Below, piece after piece: positions 1 to 7,745 of a stretch of 42,753 nucleotides of DNA. This DNA is from JAQUBU01 sp036677685 (GTDB lineage Bacteria > Bacillota > Syntrophomonadia > Syntrophomonadales > Syntrophomonadaceae). The DNA is taken from contig JAVBWA010000044.1 of assembly GCA_036677685.1 (NCBI GenBank), positions 1 through 42,753 of the forward strand. Reading direction: 5' to 3'. The notes under the pieces were generated by a model that was not told where the DNA came from, searched no databases, and worked only from the letters and a program-made list of their open reading frames with translations. Positions within the stretch are counted from its first letter, which is position 1, and every line of letters starts with the position of its first letter. The position numbers and the translations under genes are program-made.

Positions 1-96
1 CCCCCTTGTCTGGTCCCCCTTGTCTGGTCCCCCTTGTCTGGTCCCCCTTGTCTGGTCCCCCTTGTCTGGTCCCCCTTGTCTGGTCCCCCTTGTCTG
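1..96. repeat. 14-bp tandem repeat array
   Basis: Unit CCCCCTTGTCTGGT repeated head to tail six full times from position 1, plus a seventh copy broken in its last two bases at 97-98. The array is cut by the window edge, so its true length is unknown. The core CCCCTTGYCTGG recurs once at 2116-2127 in a hairpin spacer, so the motif is dispersed as well as tandem. It has no spacers between units, so it is not a CRISPR. Confidence 0.95.
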
Positions 97-136
97 CTCG
101 TAATCTATTGCTGTAAGCGGTTTTAAAGTTTAAACT

Positions 137-272
137 ATAACGAGGCAAGGGCTGAAAGAATCTTTCTCTTATGTTTTATATATAGGTGAAACAAAAGGGA
201 TAATTATAAAGATGCTCCCGCCTCGTTGCAGCGGTGTGAAGAAACTGCTCCGCAGTTTCTCCCGATGCTTAA
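137..272 (+). repeat. Dispersed structured repeat family A, copy A1
   Basis: Starts with ATAACGAGGC and ends with the family tail GATGCTTA. AACGAGGC (139-146) pairs with GCCTCGTT (220-227). The tail holds the perfect hairpin AAACTGC-TCC-GCAGTTT (242-258). The segment inside the long stem resembles the inner part of copy A7 near 39346-39420. The element ends about 70 nt before the PIG-L start codon. Together with the tandem array this explains most of the 342-bp gene-free start of the window. Confidence 0.85.
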
Positions 273-342
273 GAAAATTCATATTGCCGCAAGTAAATAA
301 TTGGAACCAAGGGGCGATTTATCGATTTTAAGGAGGACCTTT

Positions 343-1017
343 ATGCAAGTTATCGTATTTGCACCCCATCCAGATGATGATTTGATTGGCTGTGGGGGAA
401 CCATGGCCAAACACCTGCAGCAAGGGCATAAAGTGTCGATTGTTTATATGACTTCAGGTGATGCAGGGAGTTTAAAATACGGCAAACGCAAAATGACCCA
501 GATCCGGGAAGATGAGGCGCAAAAGGCTGCTGATTTGCTGGGGATCGGGGACTTGCATTTTTTCCGTAATCCCGATGGCTATTTGGAGTTTAATCGCGAT
601 AATTTAATAAGGATTGTTAGCCTTATAAGAGAAAAACAGCCTGATTCGGTCTATATTCCACATTGCAGGGATACGGTAAGAGATCACATAATAACTCACG
701 AACTGGTTTTAGAGGCCTGCCGCCGAGCCGCCGGGCCCTGGTTTCAGGAATGTGAAGGTGAGCCCTGGACGGTTGACAACATCCTGGCTTATGAAGTATG
801 GACTCCATTGCAGGAAGTCTCCTGTATAGAAAACATCAGCCAGTTTATGCAGGTTAAGCTTGATGCCCTGCAGCTGCACCGGTCGCAAATCGAGGCTATT
901 CCATATGATGAGGCCATAAAAGGCTTAAATCGCTACCGGGGAATTATGAGCGGGCAGGGAGATTACTGCGAATGCTTTCAATTAATAAAGAGTCGCCTAC
1001 TCTACCGGAGGAATTAG
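343..1017 (+). CDS. PIG-L / LmbE-family deacetylase
   Basis: 224-aa cytoplasmic protein of the zinc-dependent PIG-L family, which hydrolyses N-acetyl groups from GlcNAc-type sugars (MshB, BshB, GlcNAc-PI deacetylases). The family motif APHPDDD lies at residues 7-13, giving the zinc ligands His9 and Asp12 and the general base Asp11. A second His-rich segment (HCRDTVRDHIITH, about residues 105-117) fits the distal metal ligand region. A TTG 42 bp upstream is in frame, but AAGGAGG at 330-336 places the start at the ATG at 343. Its stop is one base before the next gene's ATG, so it is surely co-transcribed with the glycosyltransferase. The pairing suggests a sugar is first transferred and then de-N-acetylated. 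The actual substrate cannot be read from sequence. Confidence 0.9.
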   Translation: MQVIVFAPHPDDDLIGCGGTMAKHLQQGHKVSIVYMTSGDAGSLKYGKRKMTQIREDEAQKAADLLGIGDLHFFRNPDGYLEFNRDNLIRIVSLIREKQPDSVYIPHCRDTVRDHIITHELVLEACRRAAGPWFQECEGEPWTVDNILAYEVWTPLQEVSCIENISQFMQVKLDALQLHRSQIEAIPYDEAIKGLNRYRGIMSGQGDYCECFQLIKSRLLYRRN

Positions 1018-1018
1018 T

Positions 1019-2053
1019 ATGCCGGTAGAAGCAACGCGGATTCTTATGCTCACACCTTTTCAAAAAAAGCAGCGCGGAAACAGTGTTACCAGTGCCCGCC
1101 TGCAAAACGGCCTGCGCAGCCGGGGTTATCAAGTTGATCGCTTGTCTATGGAAAGTGACAGTTATCGCAAGTCACTTGCTGATGCGGTTAGCTCAGGTAA
1201 ATACGGCTTAATCCATGCTTTTCACGCCAAGTATTGCGGTCAGGCACTGGCCGCGGTTCCGGAAATAAAAGGATTGCCTTTGCTGTTAACTGCAACCGGA
1301 ACCGATCTGCATTATGATTTGCTGGGGCAGGGACGGACGGCCGTTATGGCAGCGCTTGATACAGCCCGAAAAATTGTTGTTTTTAATGAACATTTTCGCC
1401 AGATTTTCCTGGACAATTATCCGGAAGTGATTAGCAAACTAAGGGCCATACCGCAAGGGGTAGTGCTGGCGGACGGAAAGGCCGTGAGCCGGGAGCAGTT
1501 GGGTATTGCTGAAGATCAGTTCGTTTTTCTGCTGCCCAGCGGTCTTAGGCCGGTAAAAAATATAGCAATGGCCTTAAATGCCCTTCAAAGATTGCGGGAA
1601 CAATTTCCCCAGGTCCGCTTAATGATCATAGGATCGGCTATTGATGAACAATACAGCCGCCAGATTTTACAGAGGATTGATGATCTGAAATGGGTGAGCC
1701 ATTATTCAGAAATTGCGCATGAGGACATAAAGGCATATTTTGAGCTGGGAGATGTGGTCTTGAACACTTCACAGGCTGAGGGGCAGCCGCAGGGAGTCCT
1801 GGAAGCGATGAGCCTGGGTAAACCCGGCCTTTTGACTGCCGCACCGGGTAATCTTAATTTGATTACAGCCGGGATAGAAGGCTTCTATATGCATAACGAA
1901 GATGAACTGTTTATATTAGCGAAAAAGCTTATCGAGGATAGTGCTTTGCGGTTGCGGATGGGAGCTGCTGCCCGCCGTTTGGTGGAGAGTAAATTTGCTC
2001 CCGCGCCGGAGATTCAGGCTTATCAGGAACTATATCAGGAAATATTGACATAA
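1019..2053 (+). CDS. GT4 glycosyltransferase, SenB/TIGR04348-like
   Basis: 344-aa GT-B fold glycosyltransferase without signal peptide or membrane segments. The C-terminal half carries the GT4 donor-site motif E-x7-E (EGQPQGVLE). The N-terminal half reads RGNSVTSARL, then a HAFHAKY segment, then TGTDLHYDL. This order and the short length recall the SenB/TIGR04348 group (selenosugar synthase of selenoneine biosynthesis) more than long polysaccharide GT4 enzymes. That is recognition from memory and needs a profile search. BshA (bacillithiol glycosyltransferase) is the other family in which a GT4 pairs with a PIG-L deacetylase, but the N-terminus here is not typical of BshA. The RBS GGAGGA lies about 8 nt before the ATG. 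It forms a two-gene operon with the upstream deacetylase. Confidence 0.8.
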   Translation: MPVEATRILMLTPFQKKQRGNSVTSARLQNGLRSRGYQVDRLSMESDSYRKSLADAVSSGKYGLIHAFHAKYCGQALAAVPEIKGLPLLLTATGTDLHYDLLGQGRTAVMAALDTARKIVVFNEHFRQIFLDNYPEVISKLRAIPQGVVLADGKAVSREQLGIAEDQFVFLLPSGLRPVKNIAMALNALQRLREQFPQVRLMIIGSAIDEQYSRQILQRIDDLKWVSHYSEIAHEDIKAYFELGDVVLNTSQAEGQPQGVLEAMSLGKPGLLTAAPGNLNLITAGIEGFYMHNEDELFILAKKLIEDSALRLRMGAAARRLVESKFAPAPEIQAYQELYQEILT

Positions 2054-2062
2054 AAAGAGTCC

Positions 2063-2124
2063 GGACAAGGAGACGGTTCTTCTGTCTGGGACGAAGCCCT
2101 CAGATAGAGGACCGTCCCCTTGCC
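2063..2124. repeat. Imperfect hairpin with dispersed CCCCTTG motif
   Basis: GGACAAGGAGACGGTTC (2063-2079) is nearly complementary to GACCGTCCCCTTGCC (2110-2124), giving a long stem between the glycosyltransferase stop and the next gene's RBS. The right arm continues into CCCCTTGCCTGG, matching the tandem unit at the window start. There is no T tract, so it is not a standard terminator. Confidence 0.6.
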
Positions 2125-2142
2125 TGGAAGGAGAATTAACAT

Positions 2143-2922
2143 ATGCAGCTACATATATTGGCCAGCGGTAGTACCGGCAATGCTATATACTTCGAATTCG
2201 GAGGCACGAAAATATTGGTAGATGCCGGCATAAGCACCCGCCGCATTGAACGCGGGCTGGCGGAAATCGGAGTTCGAGCCGGAGAACTGGATGGCATACT
2301 GATCACTCATGAACACATTGACCATATAAAAGGAATCGATGTAATGACCAGAAAATATGAACTTCCGGTCTATGCCCGTCCTGCTACCTGGACTCGAATA
2401 AACTGCCGCGATAAATTACCCGGGAAATGCATCAAATACATAGAGGGAGCTTTTAATCTGGGAAGGATTGAAATTGAGCCGTTTAAAACTTCTCATGATG
2501 CAGTTGATCCTCTGGGTTTTTGCTTTCATTACCAGCAGCAAAAATGGGTTTTGGCCACCGATTTGGGGGTAGTTACCCCGGAAGTTGCAAAAGCTTTGAG
2601 CCGTGCGGATGGAGCAGTTCTGGAAGCGAACCATGATCCCGAGATGTTAAGCAATGGCCCCTACCCGCAGGTATTGAAGCAACGCATCCGCAGCCGGCAC
2701 GGTCATTTGTCAAATTACGATACCGCCCGGGTTTTGGCCGGAATTCAGCGTTTGGAAACCATGCAGGTATTCCTGGCTCACCTCAGCCAGCAGAATAACC
2801 ATCCCCGGCTGGCCATGCAGACAGTTGGTGAAATATTGCATAAACAGGGCTGTGATCTGCGCCGCGAAGTAATTCTGCACCCTACTTTCCCTGACCGCAC
2901 GGTTAGCTTTGTAACGAGCTGA
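2143..2922 (+). CDS. MBL-fold metallohydrolase, YycJ/WalJ-like
   Basis: 259-aa protein of the metallo-beta-lactamase superfamily. The beginning HILASGSTGNAIYFE and the metal motif HEHIDH within ITHEHIDHIKGID are characteristic of the YycJ/WalJ (VicX) group, believed to be exonuclease-like phosphodiesterases linked in many Firmicutes to cell wall and DNA maintenance. Length matches the family (about 260 aa). No walK/walR genes are adjacent, so a link to the WalRK system cannot be inferred here. AAGGAGA at 2128-2134 supports the ATG. The last codons (GTA ACG AGC TGA) coincide with the start of a family A repeat, so the C-terminal three residues may have been contributed by the repeat. Confidence 0.85.
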   Translation: MQLHILASGSTGNAIYFEFGGTKILVDAGISTRRIERGLAEIGVRAGELDGILITHEHIDHIKGIDVMTRKYELPVYARPATWTRINCRDKLPGKCIKYIEGAFNLGRIEIEPFKTSHDAVDPLGFCFHYQQQKWVLATDLGVVTPEVAKALSRADGAVLEANHDPEMLSNGPYPQVLKQRIRSRHGHLSNYDTARVLAGIQRLETMQVFLAHLSQQNNHPRLAMQTVGEILHKQGCDLRREVILHPTFPDRTVSFVTS

Positions 2923-3019
2923 AAAATATGCTTACCGGTTTTTAAGTGGTCGGGTTAATATTAGAAAACCAAACAGCGGGTTCTAATCTCCTGCCTCGCT
3001 GCAGCGGTGTGTTGAAACT
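2913..3019 (+). repeat. Family A repeat, copy A2 (divergent, lacks the tail)
   Basis: Begins AACGAGCTGAAAAATATGC inside the stop region of the upstream gene. It continues with TTTAAGTGGTCGGGTT, shared with the other copies, and GCCTCGCTGCAGCGGTGTG, and ends after GTTGAAACT. The terminal AAACTGC hairpin and GATGCTTA tail are missing. The closing stem is reduced to CGAG/CTCG. It lies just upstream of the next gene's RBS. Confidence 0.75.
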
Positions 3020-3041
3020 CTAAATAAATCTTGGAGGAAAC

Positions 3042-3941
3042 ATGAAGCTGGAAAAAATAAACGGCAACAGCTATTATATCGCCGCACCTACCAATATAGG
3101 CCTATTTCAATTCAAAGACCGCTACACTCTGATCCTGGATACCGGGGACAACAAGCAGCAGGCTCGTAAAATTGCGGAAATGCTCCAGGGACAAAACCTC
3201 AGTATCAAGTATATAGTCAATACCCACAATCATATCGATCATACCGGGGGCAACCTGTTTTTCAGGGAGAACTACCCGGGGACTATATTCTACGCCTCTG
3301 AAGCCGAGAAGCTGTTTTTGGAGAACACCTATCTTTTTCCCTTGTATCTATATGGCGGCAGCCCGGTATCGGAACTGTCCCGGCATTTTGTGCGCAGCAA
3401 GCAATTTCGGGTGGATGATGTTCTAAATCCCGGAACCGTCAAAATCAATGAGGAAAAATTCGAAGTAATTGCCCTGGGCGGGCATGCCTGTGGCCAGATC
3501 GGAATCGGCACCCGTGACCGCGTGTGCTATCTGGGCGATGCCTTGTTCAGTGAGGAGATAATTGCAAAATATTCCTTCCCCTTTCTTTTTGACGTTGCCC
3601 AACAACTGGATACCTATAACACCATAGCGGGGTTGGATTATGATTATTATGTGCTCGGTCATGCGGAAAAAGTTTATAGCGCCGAAGAACTCAGGGAACT
3701 TTTAAAAATCAACCGGGACAACCTCGGCTATTACCTTGATCTGGCCCTGGATTTGCTTATCCAGCCCAAAACCAGGGAAGAGCTTCTGGAAGAAATATGT
3801 ATATTAAAGGAACTGGAAATAGATTTTAAGGAGTACTATTTCTCGATTTCTACGGTTGCCGCCATAATCAGCCACCTGTACCATAAGGAACTTCTGAACT
3901 ATCAAATTGAGAACGGTAAGTTGTATTTTTACCAGAAATAA
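3042..3941 (+). CDS. MBL-fold metallohydrolase
   Basis: 299-aa metallo-beta-lactamase-fold protein. The motif HNHIDH (in NTHNHIDHTGGN, about residues 64-75) supplies the first metal ligands. A GGHACGQIGI segment and the later LGDALFSEE and VLGHAEKV segments give the remaining His/Asp ligands typical of glyoxalase-II-like and related hydrolases. The C-terminal 90 residues look helical and may be a winged-helix-like extension (EELLEEICILKELEI onward), as in several Firmicutes MBL proteins. No signal peptide. The start is fixed by TTGGAGGAAAC directly before ATG. The substrate is unknown. Transcription would run into the family B element and terminator at 4256-4297. Confidence 0.8.
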   Translation: MKLEKINGNSYYIAAPTNIGLFQFKDRYTLILDTGDNKQQARKIAEMLQGQNLSIKYIVNTHNHIDHTGGNLFFRENYPGTIFYASEAEKLFLENTYLFPLYLYGGSPVSELSRHFVRSKQFRVDDVLNPGTVKINEEKFEVIALGGHACGQIGIGTRDRVCYLGDALFSEEIIAKYSFPFLFDVAQQLDTYNTIAGLDYDYYVLGHAEKVYSAEELRELLKINRDNLGYYLDLALDLLIQPKTREELLEEICILKELEIDFKEYYFSISTVAAIISHLYHKELLNYQIENGKLYFYQK

Positions 3942-3947
3942 TACCGC

Positions 3948-4232
3948 AGACCGTCAAAAAAAGCACTCTACGAGCACACGGATGTTCGCTTTCGCTTACC
4001 AATAAGGGAGAGAATAGCTGCGTTATTCTAAAGAAAACCGCGCTTGTGGCAAGCTGCAAGCGTAGCCAGAAGCGCAGGTTGCACTTATACTCTTGAGTGA
4101 AGAATCCCGTTCAATCGACGTACCTCATATACGCCTCAATCACGGGATTCTTGAATGCCTTGCTCTTCACTACCCTAATTGTGAACGGAGTTCACATCCG
4201 TGTACCCGAAGGGTGCTCTTTTTGCTCGGTCT
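3948..4232. repeat. Family B structured repeat, copy B1 (full length)
   Basis: A 285-bp element bounded by imperfect 60-bp inverted termini (3948-4008 and 4173-4232), including the perfect pair ACACGGATGT (3976-3985) and ACATCCGTGT (4194-4203). The central stem is AAGAATCCCGT (4100-4110) with ACGGGATTCTT (4142-4152), enclosing a 31-nt loop with paired TCAATC and CGTAC/ATACG motifs. It begins 7 bp after the stop codon of the MBL gene. This fills most of the gap 3942-4302. Confidence 0.85.
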
Positions 4233-4255
4233 CTGTATATAAAGTTTTTTTAACA

Positions 4256-4297
4256 CTATAAAGCCGTGAGTTTTACCTGCGGCTTTATAGCTTTTTT
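4256..4297 (+). terminator. Intrinsic terminator (plus strand)
   Basis: CTATAAAGCCG (4256-4266) pairs perfectly with CGGCTTTATAG (4280-4290), followed by CTTTTTT. The T tract is on the plus strand, so it ends transcription from the MBL-fold gene after the family B repeat. In the minus direction the hairpin is followed by TGTTAAAAAAA, not a T run, so it is a weaker candidate for the stalk-domain gene. Confidence 0.85.
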
Positions 4298-4302
4298 AGA
4301 AT

Positions 4303-5559
4303 TTATTGAGATCCTTGCTTGGCTTGGTTGACCACACTTTCAAAGTCCACCGCTTTGCTTACATCGGGAACCGAGAAAGGAAGGCCGTAATCGGACATGG
4401 TGTAGTCGGCCTGCATAGCCATATCCATATTTACCGGGCCGGTTTTTTCAGCGCTTGGAACATCCATTTTTAGTTTCATGCGGCTGTCCATATCCATATA
4501 GTCCATATATAAAGTGTCCTGATTGATCCAGGCGGAATATTTGATGTCCGCATCCATATTATCAAAAAGCTTTTGCATATCCGGGGTTTGTTCCATACCG
4601 GAAGCCTTGGTCATCTGTTTAAAGTAATCGCTCTTGAAAATATCCCCGCCCATGGCTGCCTTAATGATCCAGTATTTCTGACCGTTGCGTTCCTGGTCGT
4701 TGGCAAAGGACATGGACATTCCCAGTTCTTTCATCTGCTTCATAGCGGCGGCCGGGTCCTGGCTGTTGGATTGTTTCATCAGTTCTTGAATGTTTATACC
4801 CGGCATTTGCATTTTTACCCATCCTGTATCCGGCATGGTCATATACATACCGCTGTCGTTGAAAAGGATTTCAGTTTGCACATTTGGGGCAGCCTCTTGG
4901 GGAGTGCTGTCTGCTGTGGGGACAACTTTGGCGTCCTGCTTCATATACATTAATATGGGATTGACCTGCATCCATGCTTCAATACGGGTGTTCATTTTCA
5001 TATTCATATTTTCCGGGTTCTGAGTGCTTCCCGGAGCGCTTGCCGCGATATCGACCTCGGCATCGGCAGTCATTTTGTAGCGGTTGGCTTCGTTCATTTT
5101 CTGCGAAGATTTGCTTATCAGGTCATCAGCGGTCATACCATTACGCGTTTCGGGATAGGATACCATGATGCATTGCTTGGCATCCTGCCAATCTACACTG
5201 GCTCCAAAGCTTTCATAAACAAAGCGGATGGGCACATAGGCTTTACCGTCCTTGAACAGGGGAGCAACCGGCATAGCCTTTTCCTGGCCGTTTAAGGTTG
5301 CGGTTAAACTGCCGATGGTCATTTGCAGCACATCCTGATTTTCCTGAATGGTGATTTTAATACCGTCCTGAGTTATTGCGCAGCCCAGGGTATCAGCCAG
5401 CACATCCAGCGGGGCCATGGTGATATTGTCCTGAATATCGGCCTGGCCTGAACTGTCGTAGTTTCTTCCGTTGACATCGAGCTGAACTGCGGCGGCAGCC
5501 GGGCTGGCCATAACCAGCATCATTAGCAACGCGAGGGACCAAAGGATACATTTTTTCAT
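4303..5559 (-). CDS. Exported protein with copper-amine-oxidase N-domain
   Basis: 418-aa secreted protein. Residues 1-24 form a Sec signal peptide ending SPAAAA, with no lipobox cysteine. Residues about 27-135 match the copper amine oxidase N-terminal (stalk) domain, with the typical MAPLDVLADTLG and YVPIRFVYESFGASVDW blocks; despite the name the domain binds no copper and occurs in many cell-surface proteins of Clostridia. Residues about 140-415 are Met-rich and resemble the LppX/LolA-like beta-sheet module (DUF6612 type) found behind this domain. No catalytic residues were seen. It probably acts outside the membrane in wall or lipid interaction. RBS AGGAGT lies just upstream. It is monocistronic, with copy A3 of the repeat 42 bp upstream of its start. 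Confidence 0.8.
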   Translation of the reverse strand: MKKCILWSLALLMMLVMASPAAAAVQLDVNGRNYDSSGQADIQDNITMAPLDVLADTLGCAITQDGIKITIQENQDVLQMTIGSLTATLNGQEKAMPVAPLFKDGKAYVPIRFVYESFGASVDWQDAKQCIMVSYPETRNGMTADDLISKSSQKMNEANRYKMTADAEVDIAASAPGSTQNPENMNMKMNTRIEAWMQVNPILMYMKQDAKVVPTADSTPQEAAPNVQTEILFNDSGMYMTMPDTGWVKMQMPGINIQELMKQSNSQDPAAAMKQMKELGMSMSFANDQERNGQKYWIIKAAMGGDIFKSDYFKQMTKASGMEQTPDMQKLFDNMDADIKYSAWINQDTLYMDYMDMDSRMKLKMDVPSAEKTGPVNMDMAMQADYTMSDYGLPFSVPDVSKAVDFESVVNQAKQGSQ

Positions 5560-5600
5560 TAAAATCGACTCCTTTCAAATATATTTGGGCAGGTTTTGTT

Positions 5601-5788
5601 TAAGCATCGGAAGAAGCTGCGGAGCAGTTTCAACACAATTTAATCATTCCCGAAGGGAATCAATATAAGTGGTCCCCGTAGGGGGGAACACACCGCTGCA
5701 ACGAGCCGGGGAATAGAATCCGGTGCCTGCTTTGTTAATAGTAACCCGACCACTTAAAGAAGCGTAGGATATTTTTCGCCTCGTTATC
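5601..5788 (-). repeat. Family A repeat, copy A3 with hairpin insert
   Basis: Minus-strand orientation: the TAAGCATCGG end faces the start of the stalk-domain gene. It carries the GCTGCGGAGCAGTTT tail and an extra module with ATTCCCGAAGGGAAT and CCCCGTAGGGG hairpins that only A7 shares. The distal end holds CCCGACCACTTAAAGAAGCG and the stem half CGCCTCGTT (5777-5785), pairing with AACGAG at 5700-5705. It fills the gap 5560-5826. Confidence 0.85.
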
Positions 5789-5826
5789 ATCTCCCTTCCG
5801 TAATGGGGCGGCCTTTGCAGCAATGT

Positions 5827-6489
5827 TTAGAAATCCTTGTGGCTGTATATTTTAATAGTTAAATGGTAGGAAACCAGCAGCAGCAAAACTGCGAATCCTA
5901 CTCCCAGAACCGGTAGAACCCATGGACTCTGCACCATTAACAGCAGCAACTGCCGGACCTGGGGATCACTGTGATGGTGTTGAAAAAACGATTCTATATA
6001 AGTGGGCATAAAGAAAACAAGCTGAAATAAAATGATATTTGTAATTAATACGACCGCATTGTTATAAAACTTATAAAAAATAGGATAGTAAAAGCTAATT
6101 ATAAAAGCCATTGAAATAAACGCAATAACGATATTGGGCCAGGTTATAACCGGTACAGGCCAGGGCAGCGGCAACAGATGGGCCAGCAGCCCCACCAGGG
6201 CAACTATTAACAACATTAAAATCGTAAAAATAAATGCGGATAAGTATTTGGCCCGAACGACTTCCGTACGTAAAACCGGCAGGCTGTTTATAATTACGTC
6301 AGTATGGTTCCGGGACTCCAGGGAGGGAACGGAAAGAGCCAGTACAAAGGCGAGGCCAAAGGCTGCCATGCCATAGCCGAAATCGGGATATCTGGGTGTG
6401 AAAACAATTACGAAAAAAATGCTTATCGGAATGCATATAATTATATAATTAATCAGCAGCAAAAAATCTTTGCGAATCAAGTTAATCAT
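5827..6489 (-). CDS. ABC-2 type transporter permease
   Basis: 220-aa integral membrane protein with about six hydrophobic segments (residues 12-28, 41-53, 85-108, 117-135, 140-160, 185-208). It fits the ABC-2 permease family paired with YtrB/YhcH-type ATPases under GntR control. Its ATG overlaps the end of the ATPase gene by 8 bp, which indicates translational coupling. Exporter or bacteriocin/drug-sensing roles are known for such operons, but the substrate cannot be predicted. It is the last gene of the GntR-ATPase-permease operon. Confidence 0.85.
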   Translation of the reverse strand: MINLIRKDFLLLINYIIICIPISIFFVIVFTPRYPDFGYGMAAFGLAFVLALSVPSLESRNHTDVIINSLPVLRTEVVRAKYLSAFIFTILMLLIVALVGLLAHLLPLPWPVPVITWPNIVIAFISMAFIISFYYPIFYKFYNNAVVLITNIILFQLVFFMPTYIESFFQHHHSDPQVRQLLLLMVQSPWVLPVLGVGFAVLLLLVSYHLTIKIYSHKDF

Positions 6490-7348
6490 GCTTATTCCCC
6501 CTTATAATGCACAGCATAATATCTTCTAGGCTGGCTTTTTCTGTTATTATCTGTTCTCCCCAACGGCGTTTTACTTCCTGCGGCCGGTCGCTCAAGGCTT
6601 CAAAGCCAAAAGCGTGGCTGCGGATACCGGTAAACAGCGAGCGGGTTGCCTCGTTTAAGATTTCTCCCGGTCCCCTGACCAAAACATAGCGGTTAAGTAC
6701 ATTGTCGAGTTCCTGGCAGAATACGATCCGGCCCTGGTTGATAAAACAGATATAATCGGCAATGCGCTGCAAATCGGACGTTATATGGGTCGAAAAAAGA
6801 ATAGATTTATGCTCGTCTTGCATCAAACCGGCCAGGATATCCAGCAGTTCGCTGCGAAAAACCGGATCTAGACCGGAAGTCGGTTCATCCAGAATTATAA
6901 ATTCAGCGTTGTGGGATAGAGCCAAAGCCAGGGCGAATTTCATTTTTTCGCCTTTGGAAAGATTTTTGAATTTGACTTTGGCTGGAATCGAGAATTGGCC
7001 GAAATAGTTGTAAAAAGCTTTTTCATCCCATTGACTGTAAAAAGGGGCGATTATCTGTTTAAGCTCAATCGGGTTCAGAGTTTCGTAAAAATAATCTTCG
7101 TCATATACAAAACCGATTCGGTCTCTAATCGATTTCTGATTTTTTATGTGGTCCTGACCAAAGATTTTAATTTGACCTCTGTCTTTATTGATCAGGTTCA
7201 TAATCAATTTAATAGTAGTGGTCTTCCCGGCGCCGTTGGGGCCGATAAAACCCATAATATAACCCCGAGGAATGCTGAATGAGATCTGATCCAGCTTAAA
7301 ACCCGGCCAGGTTTTGCATAGCCCGCTTATTTCCAAAATGTTTTCCAT
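6482..7348 (-). CDS. ABC transporter ATP-binding protein
   Basis: 288-aa ATPase. Walker A GPNGAGKTT is at residues 36-44, the signature is LSKGEKMKFAL, Walker B is FIILDEPTSGLDP and the H-loop is STHITSD. The last 80 residues after the ATPase core form the C-terminal extension common to ABC-2 exporter ATPases. AAGGAGG lies 10 nt before the ATG, which is only 3 nt after the GntR stop codon. It should form a heteromeric or 2+2 complex with the downstream permease. Confidence 0.92.
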   Translation of the reverse strand: MENILEISGLCKTWPGFKLDQISFSIPRGYIMGFIGPNGAGKTTTIKLIMNLINKDRGQIKIFGQDHIKNQKSIRDRIGFVYDEDYFYETLNPIELKQIIAPFYSQWDEKAFYNYFGQFSIPAKVKFKNLSKGEKMKFALALALSHNAEFIILDEPTSGLDPVFRSELLDILAGLMQDEHKSILFSTHITSDLQRIADYICFINQGRIVFCQELDNVLNRYVLVRGPGEILNEATRSLFTGIRSHAFGFEALSDRPQEVKRRWGEQIITEKASLEDIMLCIIRGNKHD

Positions 7349-7351
7349 GGT

Positions 7352-7726
7352 TTAGTCCTCCTTGTACAACAAATCCATCATTTCGTGCAAAGTTTCCAGG
7401 CTGATATCCATTTGCTTGCTGTCAGCCACGGCCTGGCTTAATTTTTCTTCTATCAACTGCATTTTTTTCTCCCGGAGCAGTTCGGTATTTTGAAGCGATA
7501 CAAAACTGCCCTTGCCGCCCACGGTGGTAATGAAACCATCCCGTTCCAATTCTTCATAAGCCCGCTTGGTGGTAATTACGCTGATGTGCAGTTCCCGGGC
7601 CAAATTGCGGATGGAAGGAAGCAAATCCCCGGGCGCCAAATCACCTTTAACCACGGCACTTTTTATTTGCCGGCAGATCTGCTCATATATGGGTACGGAA
7701 GCTGAGTTTGAGATGATGATGTTCAT
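7352..7726 (-). CDS. GntR-family (YtrA-type) repressor
   Basis: 124-aa short GntR regulator. Residues 1-70 are the winged helix (PIYEQICRQIKSAVVKGDL, then PSIRNLARELHISVITTKRAYEEL); the remaining 50 residues are a short helical dimerisation tail. This matches the YtrA subfamily, which lacks a large effector domain and usually represses its own ABC transporter operon. GGGAGG is placed 6 nt before ATG. The perfect palindrome at 7746-7788 lies about 20 bp upstream of its start codon and is the obvious operator, so autoregulation of the three-gene operon is very likely. Confidence 0.92.
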   Translation of the reverse strand: MNIIISNSASVPIYEQICRQIKSAVVKGDLAPGDLLPSIRNLARELHISVITTKRAYEELERDGFITTVGGKGSFVSLQNTELLREKKMQLIEEKLSQAVADSKQMDISLETLHEMMDLLYKED

Positions 7727-7745
7727 GACAACCTCCCGCTGATTG

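Noticed and set aside
1..96. Possible CRISPR array
   Set aside because: Units are contiguous with no unique spacers and only 14 bp long.
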